A stretch of DNA of 64,000 nt from Megamerina dolium (lineage: Eukaryota > Arthropoda > Insecta > Diptera > Megamerinidae), in NCBI GenBank assembly GCA_963854835.1, contig OY978529.1, positions 44,571,321-44,635,320 on the forward strand. Reading direction: 5' to 3'. The position numbers and the translations under genes were made by a program. Shown here in pieces: positions 47,017-58,654 of this stretch. The notes under the pieces were generated by a model that was not told the DNA's origin, did no database searches, and saw nothing but the letters and a program-made list of their open reading frames with translations. The stretch's first letter is position 1. Each line of letters starts with the position of its first letter.

Positions 47017-47879
47017 AATAAAATGACATGGACGCTGAGTTTCCTAAACAGAGTTGATTTGATAAATTTCAAATTCGAATTATTTAATTGGTTATATATA
47101 TTGAAAATAATGAAATAATTTTGTTGCAACATTCTTCCTTTTCCTTTTCTTCATAATTATAACGTATGCGATGTTTTAATAAAAAGATATAAAAGTAACA
47201 TCCCTGTACAGTAGAAAAACTAAAAGAAGTTGGCAGCACTGAATTTAGCGAGCATTTTGAGTTTTTTAGCGTCGATAGTTATACGTGCTAAATTTAGCAC
47301 CTTTGCTGTTGTTTTGTCATATATTTATCGGTGCTCGAGTAAGTACGAGTATCGAATAAAACATAGCTATTATTATGCTTATTTTATACCATCATCATGC
47401 CAATTAGTATCTGTGAAAGGTGTATCAAAGTAGTTACGATTTAAATTCGCTTTAATATTCATTTTCTGTATCGTTATTTGCTTATTACTCTTTTTAGGAT
47501 ATACTGTTTTTTAAGACCAACGGCCAGATATTAATTTCATCAATGAAATGTAAACCTGTTTATGTTGGTATATTTTACCAATTTGATAACAAAAACTTTC
47601 ATTATTTCCGTTGTCATGTAATTTTAATTTAAAATGCATTTTATACTCTTTTAAATTATCATATAATCGGTGTAATTAAAATCTTTACAGCAAACATACA
47701 ACTTAATTGTAATGTCTATCCATTATGGTTATGAGATGGTGAAAAAAAAAGGAGATAGGAAAAGTATTACGCTAACAATGTTGACAAGAGATATAAACTA
47801 ACAAAAGATATATTGCCAGTATACAAATTTACATTCTTTTTATACTCTGCACAAGTACATGGTCTATTCATTTCGGTCA

Positions 47880-48300
47880 GATATTTGTATAGCCATAGCT
47901 TAGGCAGTATTAGGCAGTATCATATTTCACATGCAGATTAGTATTGCACAGGTAAATTTTACGCGAAATTTTACGAATTTTACAACCATATTTAAGATCT
48001 AAATTATCATTCTAGGAATCAATAATACTGCATGAATGAAATGGCCGAGCTACGACCATTGCTTAATCCTATACAAAGTAGAATTTAATTTTAATCTAAA
48101 CCGCCATAACATATGTAGTAGGGCAGCCATATTTGACACATAGATTAGTATATGCTGGTATGGAGAAATAATTTTGCAAGAAATTGTTCATCTACGCCTA
48201 TTATTTAATGTAGCTCTCATATTAAGTCGTGTAATATTTATCAGTTTGAGCTGCCATAACTCACGTGGTCTTTCGTCTAGGATAACCTGATTGAGCTAAT
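47880..48300. repeat. dispersed unit repeat (GCTCCCATAC family)
   Basis: Contains GTAGCTCTCATATTAAGTC, AACCGCCATAACATATGTAG, GAGCTGCCATAACTCACG and TTTCGTCTAGGATAACC, matching the layout at 17383-17800. Confidence 0.5.
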
Positions 48301-48849
48301 ACATTTTATACATTGGCATGTGAGTATATACATACTTCAATAATAATGAATAATGAAATAATAATTAATGGTAATAATTTATAATTAATAAATGATATTT
48401 TCCTGCACGAATGGCATATACAATTATTTATGTTTATATACGGGTTGAAGATGAAAAGCAAAAAAAAAAAAACTTACTATAACTATAATTGACTATTTCA
48501 TTTCACTTTAAATGAAGTTTCATATTTTCCACCATATGTTAAAAGATATTATGTGAAATTTGCAAATTATTATCAAATAAAGAAATAAATATAAATAAAT
48601 TATAAATTTTTGTATTATTTATGTAGCTAATAAAATTTAAACGGATAAAAAAAATATTCAATAATAATGATGATGGAGATTAAGCGAAGAGTTTTGAGCA
48701 GAAAATTTCAATGACAATAGCAAAATAAGCGAATTAATAGAATTTGACATTTTATACGAAATATAAAACACAATTGCCTCTTAATTGCGTTCAAGTTTAG
48801 CGAAAGCGCTTAAATAAAAGAGTGAATTAGAATAAAGCTGCTGGCCACT

Positions 48850-49690
48850 GTAAATATCAAAAGTGTCGCTGATACTGTACTTTTGGTTTCGTCCATTCCG
48901 TTCCGTCGATTAAATCATGGAAATTGTCGAGTCCGACCATCATGTCGGACTGCTTCGGTTACACAGAAACTAAACACTGCACAAAGTACTGTTTATTGCC
49001 ACTTGATTCAAGCTGAATACAAATAGAAGTTCATTGTATGGGTGCCACACACACTAACGCAAAAAAACTCATGGACCGAATTTCCAAATACGACCCATTT
49101 CTGAGAGATAATGACTTGTGATGAAAACTGGGTCACTTACGACAATATCAATCGATAATAGTCGTGGTCGAATAGCGGTGATAGTTTTGGTGGCATCGCC
49201 ATGAAATCATCTGCTATGAGTTACTCTGCGAAGGCCAAACATCTTAATTCGAATCTGTACTTCCGATAATTGGACTTTCTGAAGAAGCAATCGCCCAGAA
49301 ACGGCCAGCTTTCACCAATAGGAGTCGAATTGTGTTCCATAAGGATAATTCCAGGCCATATACATCGATAGTGACTCGCTAGAAGCTTCGGGAGCTTATT
49401 TGGGAAGATTTTATACAACCACCTTATAGTACGAATCTGGCATCAAGTGATTGCCACCTCTTTCTGTCATTGACGAATGATTTTGGTGGTGAAAAATTCG
49501 CCTCAAGAGAAGCTGGTGTTAATCGACTGTCCCAATGTTTTGCTAATAGAGGCCAGGGTTTCTATGAGAGAAGCATTGTGGGAGTACCTTCAAAATGGAA
49601 ATTAGTTCTGGAACATAACTATGTCAAATAAAGCCTTTAATACAATGCAAAAATAATGGATTCCTATTGGATGGATGGCTTTCCTTACAA
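48850..49690 (+). mobile_element. mariner relic, nearly full-length, frameshifted
   Basis: Fragments readable in several frames match the order of a mariner transposase: a WFRPFRSVD-like start with GNCRVRPSCRTA, then DEN WVTYDN, LNSNLYFR.LDFLKKQSPRN, RIVFHKDNSRPYTSIV and PPYSTNLASSD. It ends AAAAATAATGGATTCC, the same terminal sequence as the 7135 MITE, so both belong to one family. Numerous stops. Confidence 0.75.
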
Positions 49691-50499
49691 ATGATTGAGT
49701 TCCTTAAAATTTTGTATTTTTTTTCCATTCATAATAAATCATGAACTGTCAAATGGTATTAAATAATTGTTATAATTCACAATGGTGATATGGAAATAAA
49801 ATTAAATCAGTATTCAATATTTACATTATATTAACGACAATGAGAAATTTCATAAATTTTCACCTATATTAGCTGCTTCTTTAGCTTCCACCTCATCGAT
49901 GTATGTACATGTGTGTGGATGTGTATTATTGTAATTGCCAGATGCATTTTCTTTTAAAATTTCGCTATTAATTTTATATTTCAATATTCAAATTTTTATC
50001 GGCACACATGTGCGTGTGCAATAATTTCACAAGAAAAACATTACAAGAATTTCCAATCGTTTTATGATTTTACTCCTTTCTTATGTAGGTAGCTACATAC
50101 GTCTCAAGATACTACAGTACACCACACTACACACATCATCAGACAAACAGAATCAATCATTTCCGAAGAAGTGCTGCTATTATATTAATGGCAATTGAAT
50201 GGTATCTTTATGATTTCATTATTTTTATTATTATTATTATTATTGTTAATATACAATAAATATAGCTCTTAACATGCAAGCTGATTTATAGTAAGCAATC
50301 ATAATATACCGATATGCTGAAGTGACTATTACCACTTATGCATACACTCGAACATATGGCCATCGCCAACTAACCAAAATGAACATATGGTGAGTGCGGA
50401 ATAAGATTAAAATAAGGTTAAACACATTAAAATCCAACAGCTCTCGCTATACAGTGCACCGACCCCATATAAGCAATGGACAAAAATAGAAAAAGTGTT

Positions 50500-50715
50500 C
50501 GGAATTTGTTGAAACTTTACTCCTTAGTGTATTACATCATGGTCATTTCAAAAATGGATGTTTTCATCTGAAGAAAAGTGCCGCAAAAAGTCATTGCATG
50601 CTGTATGAGGCTTATAGAGAACATGTTCCATCACTTTCAACTTGTGAATTTTGGTTTAGACGGTTCAAAATTGGTAATTTTGATACAATTTTGAAGACGC
50701 CGAGTTGAAAGCTTT
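50500..50715 (+). mobile_element. mariner N-terminal fragment
   Basis: One frame reads HFKNGCFHLKKSAAKSHCML then YEAYREHVPSLSTCEFWFRR and FKIGNFDT, which is the mariner helix-turn-helix region (the family pattern is KKSAAESHRML, CEFWFRRFKSGDFD). The rest of the element is absent. Confidence 0.7.
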
Positions 50716-50729
50716 TCAGCCTTTCAATT

Positions 50730-50800
50730 TTAAACCCTAAAACTCATTAATTGCACAAGAGATTGGCTCACTTTTTGCCATAGCTCCCACTACATAGGTG
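50730..50800. repeat. dispersed unit repeat (GCTCCCATAC family), partial unit
   Basis: TTGGCTCACTTTTTGCCATA followed by GCTCCCACTACATAGG. It follows directly after the mariner fragment. Confidence 0.35.
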
Positions 50801-51151
50801 CAATAATGTGCCGCTCTAGACCGATTGTAAGGTAACTTTTTTATTATTTCATTTTTTAAGTATTTTATTCGATTGTTTGTTCGTTGTTGTTGTTGCTATT
50901 TATAAATATTGTATTGTACATTTTCGTTATTCATCAATTGTTCGACAGCAGCAATGTAAATTATACGTGTAAATTTGTACGTATGCATATTGCATATTCA
51001 TTGAAGTTTTCTGTTTTGTCTGGTTTTTTTTATATGCAGAATTGAAATTAAAAAAAAAGACAAATAAATATGGTCTGGCATAAAGCACACATCATACTAA
51101 CTTTTCGAAGTATCAAACATATTTCAAGTGGCATATTCTTACTAAGCATCC

Positions 51152-51448
51152 ATAGGTTAGATTAGGTTACGTGGCTGCCCTCTCTCTGAGGAGACACATT
51201 TAGGCCAGAAAGGCCCATTGTGGTAGCACCGAGCTTCTCTTCCAATACTGTTGTGCATGTTAAATTTGGACAGCATTAGAAGGGACCTACTTATTTTAGC
51301 CGGTTCCGTACGGTAGAATCCTTGAGATGTCACTTTAACTTATTTTTGTCACAGAGCTCTTTTAAGAAGCATTTTTGGCAAATTGTTACTGCCAGAAAAA
51401 TTGCCAATTCTTGCCGGCAGAAAAAAAATCTTTTTCGATATTAATTTT
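51152..51448 (-). mobile_element. tRNA-derived SINE, tail type B, lacking the tRNA head
   Basis: The tail (AGGTTAGATTAGGTTACGTG), CCAGAAAGGCCCATTGTGG, the GGACAGCATTAGAAGGG block and the ATTGCCAATTCTTGCCGGCA block match the nested copy at 28975 closely. The head is missing beyond an A-rich run. Confidence 0.85.
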
Positions 51449-51593
51449 TTCTGTGCATTTGAATGAACCTGGAATGTCTGATCCCTCTATAGGCTATGTC
51501 CAGTTGCTTCCTGCCTTTAGAAAATACAAAACCGCTTTTCAGGAAATCCGATGGACGGGATAGGGCTACTCCAAGAGTACCTCCTGCGATATA

Positions 51594-53245
51594 CAGTGGC
51601 TCCCAGCTTATTTCGTACAGTGACAGTTTAAAAATTGCTGCAGTCGTAATTCCTAATATAGCAAAAATTTGAACAAAATATAAATGCCATTTTTGAAAGG
51701 AAGGTTTGTTTTTTATTTTCCAAAATTTACTTTTTCAAAATTTTAGTGTTTGACACTATAAAAAAATAAAATAAGAAAAAAATAGGAAAATTCATGTCAC
51801 AGCTTATTTCGTACAGTCTCTTTAAGTTCAAACTAAAAACAAAGTAAGTTGATTTTAATATTTAGTATGACATCCCTTAGCGTTAATGACAGCCTGGAGT
51901 CTATTTGGCATTGAATCCACCAATTTTTGAGTGATGTCTGGTGTGATTTTTTTCCATTCCTCCATTAGTACCTTCTTTAGGTCTTGCTTATTAGAAATCT
52001 TGTGTGTTCTTATTTTATTGTCCAAAATAGACCAAAGATTTTCAATCACATTCATGTCAGGTGACTGTGGTGGTGGAGACATCAAGTGTGGGCAGTTCCA
52101 AATAAGCCAAGATTGCACAATCCCAGATTTATGTTTTGGGTCATTATCTTGGTAGTACCGAAATTCTTCCCGCAAACCCAGTTTGTCTGCACTTTGAAGT
52201 AAATTGTTTTTCAGAATCTCGAGGTACTTCATTTTGTCCATTATTCCCTCAATAAAAACCAATTCACCTACTCCGGCTGCTGACATACAGGCCCAAACCA
52301 TCACGCTACCGCCACCATGCTTCACTGTGGGCTTAAGGTTCTCCTTGTTTAGCTCGGTATTCGCTTTACGCCAAACATATGACATTCCTTCCGAGCCAAA
52401 AATATTAAACTTAGACTCATCCGCGAAAATAACGGTATTCCAGAACGCAGGAGTATTAATAATATGCTCTTTGGCGAAGTCAAGTCGGCGTTGTATATTC
52501 ATTTTCGAAATGAATGGTTTCTTTCGGGCTACTCGACCGTTCAAGTCATGATTGCGCAGCACACGTCGGACAGTTTCAGCACTGGATGATTTTCCTATTT
52601 CACGCTGAACCTCTGCAGCCAACTTCGGAGTGGATAACTTTGGATTTTTCTTAATTTTTCGTACAATATAACGCTCGTCTGATGCGTTGAAAATCTTATT
52701 AGGTGCTTCTCTGCCCTTGTTCTCCAACCGATTTTCGCGAATGAAGCGTTGAATGATGTATTGGACAGTTGAGGCACTTAAATTTGTCATTTCAGCAATT
52801 TTTCGCACACTCTGACCTTTCCTAAAATGGTTAATTACCAGTTTACGCTGTTCCATCGTTGTACGACGACCCATAACGCTAAATGTTTAATTTACAGCAC
52901 TTTAACTATTTAAAATAAGAATAATAAAAATTGTTATAATAGTTAAAAAGGTCCAAAAACTCATACAATTCAAAAAAACTTTGTAACTGCGCGGCAGAAT
53001 GAAACTTACTTACATTGAAGTTTGTGTACGAAATAAGATGTGAGCTGAAAATCAGCTGATCAATAGTTTTTCTCTCTTGCATGACAAAAAGAACAATTTT
53101 TGGGGTTCCCCGTTTTCTTATTAGGTTTACTAAACACATACACAGACATCTACATTCAAAACTTATCGATAAGTTTTTTAGTTTCGATGTTACAGCCATT
53201 TACATAAAAATATATACACTGTACGAAATAAGCTGTGAGCCACTG
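51594..53245 (-). mobile_element. Tc1-like DNA transposon, complete, IR/DR architecture
   Basis: The ends are inverted repeats beginning CAGTGGCTC and containing AGCTTATTTCGTACAGT. They are flanked by TA at 51592-51593 and 53246-53247, the Tc1/mariner target duplication. A second copy of the core lies inside each end (51800-51817 and a slightly diverged 53025-53046, reverse), so each arm carries two direct repeats about 200 bp apart, as in the IR/DR group (Bari, Minos, Paris, S, Sleeping Beauty types). Total length is 1652 bp with an intact transposase. This is the only element here whose ends and gene both look undamaged. Confidence 0.93.
51855..52874 (-). CDS. Tc1-like transposase, DD34E, intact (339 aa)
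   Basis: It starts MGRRTTMEQRKLVINHFRKG. Residues about 1-120 hold paired helix-turn-helix DNA-binding domains (QSVRKIAEMTNLSASTVQYI is the first recognition region). The catalytic triad is complete: Asp in FADESKFNIF, Asp in YYQDNDPKHKS, and Glu in SPDMNVIENLW, with 34 residues between the last two. The GGGSVMVWACMSAAG linker motif and the N-terminal RRVLRNHDL region are typical of Tc1 transposases. The protein ends in KGCHTKY just inside the left arm. There are no stops or frameshifts over 339 codons, the normal family length. The enzyme cuts and pastes its own element at TA sites. Activity is inferred, not shown. Confidence 0.95.
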   Translation of the reverse strand: MGRRTTMEQRKLVINHFRKGQSVRKIAEMTNLSASTVQYIIQRFIRENRLENKGREAPNKIFNASDERYIVRKIKKNPKLSTPKLAAEVQREIGKSSSAETVRRVLRNHDLNGRVARKKPFISKMNIQRRLDFAKEHIINTPAFWNTVIFADESKFNIFGSEGMSYVWRKANTELNKENLKPTVKHGGGSVMVWACMSAAGVGELVFIEGIMDKMKYLEILKNNLLQSADKLGLREEFRYYQDNDPKHKSGIVQSWLIWNCPHLMSPPPQSPDMNVIENLWSILDNKIRTHKISNKQDLKKVLMEEWKKITPDITQKLVDSMPNRLQAVINAKGCHTKY

Positions 53246-55526
53246 TATATTACAATCGCCATGCACGAGAAACTAAATTGCTTACGAGGTGATCATTGAA
53301 TGGCATACTTCCAGTATGATGGACGTGAAATCGTTCTGTGGTGACAACATCGATTCGAATCCTTGTTTCAGTTAAAGTTGTTGTAGTTAAGGTGCACACA
53401 CATGTTTACGTGTCGCAAATAACAAATGAACATAAGAACACAGAGAAATCCATATGGTGCGATCACCAGAGACATCGAATGACGATTGCCACTCGACTAA
53501 CGAATCTGCTTATGCAGATGATATTCAGTTTTGCCACTTAAACCATGAAATGGTAAAACTGAAAATCGACTCTCTTACATATTCCCAAAACTTGATATAT
53601 ATAGTCTAATTTGCCAAATTATATTGGTAAAGCGACAATTTTTAATTGCTCAATTTATCGTAGGTGGATCTTTCGGCCAAGTAGACTATCGACACGAAGA
53701 CAAAAATTATATAACAAAAAAATCGTATTCCAAAATATTACAACTGATGACTTGATGCAAAAACTTTATATTAAATTTGGGCTTTTCATTTGTTTGTATA
53801 AAAATCACAAAATCGACCAGATTTACCAAAAATGATGCGTAAAACCATGATCAAACGACAATCGTGATTGTCAGTGGTTTTGGTGAGTTAATAGTTCTTA
53901 ATTGTCAATAAATCACAAGTTCAATGTCAAAACGAGTTATTATTGCAGATAAATTTTATAATTTATTATTTGTGGTTATGTCTAACCCAACCCAGTTTGA
54001 AATATTTTAAAATGCTAAATACAATAATTTCATATTTAAAATTCAACAGAGACAAATTTCGCATGAAGAAAGCCATTTTGTATTTAAGTAAAATAGTTAC
54101 GCAAAATGATGTCAATACGAATTGAATTTCTAGAAAGGAATGAATGAACAAAGCAACAAGGTATTCAATGGTATTCAGTTAGTCAGACAATCAGCTGAGA
54201 TCATTTTAAAGAACTGAATAAAAACCGAAAACGATTAATGCGAAAAAGACGAAAGAATACCTGTTTCTTCGAAAGACTTAAATAAATGTACAAGTTGGGG
54301 TCAATTGGCTGGAGATAATCACAAAAGCGACAATATAAAAATGCATTAAAAAATGGTTTCCATGAAGTAATATAATTCCATTTTTAATTGAACTGGAAAT
54401 GTAGCAAAAAAAATGTCAATAAAATTGACTGTTATATATGCAAACTTTATGATAATGCTACACGATCACTTTTATTAAATCTTGCTTTCGGTTGTTGTGG
54501 CACTTGTCTTATTATTATTATTTTTTTTTTTCATTGCATTTAATTTAACACATAATATAAAAATCAAGTAACAACAGTCTCATATGGTTAATGATCGCGA
54601 GAAAATCATTTTCGTGTAATGAAATTCTTCACAAAAATTTCGTTAATTTAAAATGGCAAACAGCATCAAATTTAAACACAAAATATTCAAACTGAAACAA
54701 TTCTCAATAAAAAATTTACAATGTGGATAATCGGGGAAAAATTATCATACACGATCACCCAGTACGTTTGCGCCACGGCATTATTCACGTCAATGAACGC
54801 ACGATCGTATAGATGATTGTGAACATCATCGTCGAACAAACGAAACGAACGAACGTTTTACTTATGTGAAAACTCGCAACATACTAAATTCTCAATACAT
54901 GCGACACAAGTATCAAAGCATGCATGGTATATCCAGAGATACACGTAGTATGATAGATAATATGAACGCAGATATCTTTAGAAAATACTCGAAATATTTT
55001 TAATTCTTTCACAAAATGTGCATAGCATTTTTATTGTCAAATGTCCAAGCCATAACGTTTCCTCTCTCTCTCTCTCTCTCTCTTACAAATTAATAAATTT
55101 TCATTGTTTTACAACGATTTCGCAAAAATTCAAAATGTAGCATATACTTCTTTGCTTTTAACAATTGCACCTGGCTCTATTCTAGTACTACTTCTGTTGT
55201 ACGCAGATATTTTGAAGCGAAAAGAAAAAAGCGACACAATATACATATATTACATGATGAGAGCAAACTCTGCATGCGCTCTTAATTGTTGATTTCACAA
55301 CATGTTGCGCAAATGCTAGCAACATGAAGCCTGTAATTTAGATTCAACCATAAAAGTATGCTTCAAAATATTTTCAAACGAAAAATTATCATAAGAATGA
55401 ATTTACCATGTTACCAAAATGATTGTTCGCAATTATTTGCATACATTTGAGCTTGAATATATACTTCTCTTTCGGTTAATTTTAAATATTTATATTTGAA
55501 ATAATTAGATACAAATTAATACTTAC
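53246..55526. other. no gene seen
   Basis: Right of the Tc1 element. A short frame at 53500-53570 reads SAYADDIQFCHLNHEMVKLK, which resembles a YADD reverse-transcriptase box but stands alone, so an RT origin is only possible. Otherwise AT-rich. Confidence 0.4.
55062..55084. repeat. (CT)n microsatellite
   Basis: Eleven CT dinucleotides in a row. The next clear CT-rich block is at 61450-61495 (mixed CACTCT/CTCTCT), followed by a (GGCT)n run at 61591-61607. Confidence 0.85.
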
Positions 55527-55624
55527 GCAATGGAGTTTTTGCCAATAACTTAGGTGAACCACCACTTGTTAAACTCGCATCACTTTGTGAACTCTTTTGA
55601 CTGTCTTTACTGTATGAGCGACCA
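55527..55624 (-). CDS. internal coding exon of the minus-strand host gene (unrecognised protein)
   Basis: A pyrimidine-rich tract and CAG acceptor precede the exon and a GTAAGT donor follows it. Only one of three frames is open. It encodes a Ser-rich stretch beginning GRSYSKDSQKSSQS and ending PKLLAKTPL, entering in phase 2 and leaving one base (C). That base completes an in-frame codon with the exon at 30105-30221, giving KTPL-R-AAKKRD. Joining it to 33768-33879 instead would hit a stop within five codons, so the two are alternatives. The sequence looks disordered and rich in possible phosphorylation sites. I do not recognise the family. Upstream exons are expected beyond the right end of the window or were missed. 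Confidence 0.6.
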
Positions 55625-55829
55625 CTGGAATAATAAAAAATGAAATGAAATGTCAAAATCAAGTTTCAATTATTTTTAATTGCAAATTACAATAATTGTT
55701 GTCATATTATCAAGTTTTCAATCAAGTTTCATAATTCAGAGTATAAATAAATATGAAATTATGAAAATGAAAAGCTATTTATCTTGCAAGCAATTGTTGA
55801 TCTAGCAAACGAAATGAATATACTATGCA

Positions 55830-56280
55830 CACGTTCAGGTTATAAAAATGGCACGACTTTGTATGGGTGTGGCTCAACAATTTCTTGGAATAAATGTGGT
55901 TATTTTCCTACTAGTCCGCCTAGTAAGTAAGTTATGGTTCAAAGTTAAAAATATTTAACGACTTTATACAGAAGCTAATATACGTATATTTAGTAGTGGA
56001 CTCAAGTGAATTATAAAAGAGATAAATTTTAAAAAATATTTAACTTGCTATACAGTATCACCTTATCCGTACTCTATATGGACGAGCCTCCCGGTCGATT
56101 GGACGGGTAAATGGGTCCTTAGGACTCGTCGACAAAAAAAATTACTTAAGAGCTTTCCTTTCCTAATAATACCAAAATTCCTGAGTGAGTCACGCCTACT
56201 ATTTTATGTTGCTCCCATATAAAGTCTCAGCATTAGTTTTGAATTTAAAGTTCATAGGAAAATCGTATCATGTTGATTAG
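55830..56280. repeat. dispersed unit repeat (GCTCCCATAC family)
   Basis: Contains TGGCACGACTTTGTATGGG, CACGCCTACTATTTTATGT and GCTCCCATATAAAGTC. It begins about 200 bases right of the host-gene exon at 55527-55624. Confidence 0.45.
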
Positions 56281-56379
56281 TAATACATATAGAGTGGATC
56301 GTATACAAGTTTCTTTAAAAAAAAATAAATAAATTTTTTTCTGTATATTATAAATTTTTCGAAAAAGCAAACATTCACA

Positions 56380-56640
56380 TTATTTATGGAACACGACTTC
56401 TTTCATGTGGCTACCTCGGTTGGCTTCGCAGAAGAAACTTCTTTTCTATGACGTACTGTGTGAGCTACACAACATTAACTTTGCATTATTTCCCAACGTT
56501 GTTCAAGCGTAAAACGATTCACTTTGTTCTGCGGAGATAAGATATTGACTTTCTGTCAAGATTTCCAGTGGGAAAGAGCTGTAAAAAAACATATGTAAAA
56601 ATAACATATGATTAAGAAAAACCACTAAATAGTCCACCCT
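56380..56640 (-). mobile_element. short relic of the same DDxD transposon class
   Basis: On the minus strand, VNRFTLEQRWEIMQS resembles the N-terminus of the element at 61622 and ANRGSHMKEVVFH its usual C-terminal end, joined with almost all of the middle missing. Terminal repeats were not found. Confidence 0.4.
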
Positions 56641-57911
56641 GATATTTGTAACCACTTGTGGGAAGTGCCGGACATGAAGAAAATTTTACAACGTCGCCTA
56701 AACAGTTCATGTCCGCCCGACGTCTGTCTGTCATCTGGCTGATTTGGCCAATAACTTGAAATTTGCCATAAGTGACCGAAGGGTGATTTTTTTTATCTGG
56801 AGCCTACTTTTCATCGCAAAAAACAATCCAATTTAAGAGATAACTAATTTTGTCCCTGATCAGTTGAAATCAGCCTTTATTACAGCGTTGCACCAATTCT
56901 TCTAATACATTTTTAGACACAGGAATTAGTGAAATTTAAATGCAATATTATTGAAAAAGTTACAAAGTTAAATGGCAAAGCCGCTTTATTGAAAAAAATA
57001 TGGGAAATTTCCATGAAAAAAACACATTTGACATTCATGTTTTTCAGGATATGTTTACTGCATTTCTTTCAAAAATTTTGTCATTTGATAGATGTACATA
57101 CATATGTATATATATATATATTGTATTTAAAAAATGCTGTTTTTGGTCAAAGCATTAATGGCGCTCTCTTGCTGTCTGGCTATATGACTTAAATTATGAT
57201 GATGAATGATAACTTACTTACTAATGTTAGCGATATATGTATGAAGTAGTGGTGGTGGAATATATCATACCATGTATGATGATTTGCAATAGGACTTTGA
57301 TATTACAACAATACAAAACATTGAAATGTTAAAGAAAGTGATTTAAAAAACATGTTTTTATTTTGATATCTTGTCCCGACTGTCACTACGATTTGAAACT
57401 AATTAAATCACATTATTGTTGTTGTTGTTTAGAGTTGTTGCCATTTCAAATGAATGTGGTTTATGTCTATATCTAGCATATATCTGGTCGCAAATAAAGA
57501 TGCCACTGCCATTGACATCAGGCATATTTTAGAAAAAGTAAACACACAATCACAAGCACATAATTTAAAGTCCCACTGACAATTGCTAGCCATTCGCTTT
57601 TATTTTGTTTTCGTATCATTTTTGCTTAAAGGTTCAAGCACAGATAACGCTGTACTGTCAAATCATATCGAGGGAATGGAGGAACACTCTGAATATGTAC
57701 CAATTGCATCAATTTAGTATTGTACTCTCTGTATTCGTTTTTGCTTGTACGTATTTATGATGAGGTTGTTCTTGCATAATTTTGTCCGTTTACTTCTACA
57801 AAATGATCAAATGTACGTAATGTAACGTTTTCCAGCCAACTACAAGACAACAGCAATATTATGTAACTCTGTCGGTTGCAATAACATTTGCCATGCTAAG
57901 TATCTACAATA

Positions 57912-58654
57912 CGAGGGCAGTTAGATAAGTCAGTGCATTTTTGAGTAAGAGCTATTTTTTACAGCCTAAAACTCGTTACATTTGGTCCAGCGTTTTATCA
58001 TTTTTTTTTTTCTTTTTTCTTTCAAATACTAGATTTCTCAAGATCTGAAGAAGCCTACTTCATTCAACTTTGCTATTGTCTTGGTGGAAAAGCACTTTCT
58101 TCTTAGCTAAATTTCGATTGAAATTGCTTCAAATCAATTGCTTTTTCATGTCCAAATATTCACGTAAAACGTATGTGGTGTACCTGCTCAGTTGTGATGC
58201 TTGCAGCCTCAACCAACTCACACATTTCTACTCTCCAATATCATTCAATATCATTCTATGGATTTTATAGATAATTTCTGGAGTGACGACCGCTTTTGGA
58301 CAATCTAAACGTTTGGGGTCACTTGTGCTGGTGCAACCACAAGCGAATTCAGTAAAACTTTGCCATTGAATTTGATACTGCAGTGTTCCCATAGAATTTA
58401 TTGAGCCTTTTCTGGGTTTTGTTACGCAATAAATAATGCTTTATGAGCAAACGAAATACATTTTTTAAATTTTCGCCGAAATGCACGAGATCGTCTACAT
58501 TCAATGGTTGTCAAAGACAAACTAAATGACACAGCTTACTCAAAATTGGTAATAGTTTATTAACAGGTGACAGTTGATGTAGTTGTAGAAGTGTTGTATT
58601 TAAAATTGCTACGTTGGAAATTCAGAAAAGCATTAACTTATCTAACTGCCCCCG
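57912..58654 (-). mobile_element. mariner, internally deleted, 743 bp, TA flanks
   Basis: Ends CGAGGGCAGTTAGATAAGT and the inverse CGGGGGCAGTTAGATAAGT, each flanked by TA (57910-57911 and 58655-58656). On the minus strand the interior gives CELVEAASITTEQVHHI joined by deletion to KKVLFHQDN-like text. Only the HTH and part of the catalytic core survive. Confidence 0.85.

Noticed and set aside
52204..52551. A 115-codon plus-strand frame
   Set aside because: It is antisense to the intact Tc1 transposase.
53500..53570. A YADD-like reverse transcriptase box
   Set aside because: Isolated; none of the neighbouring RT motifs is present, so left as a remark only.
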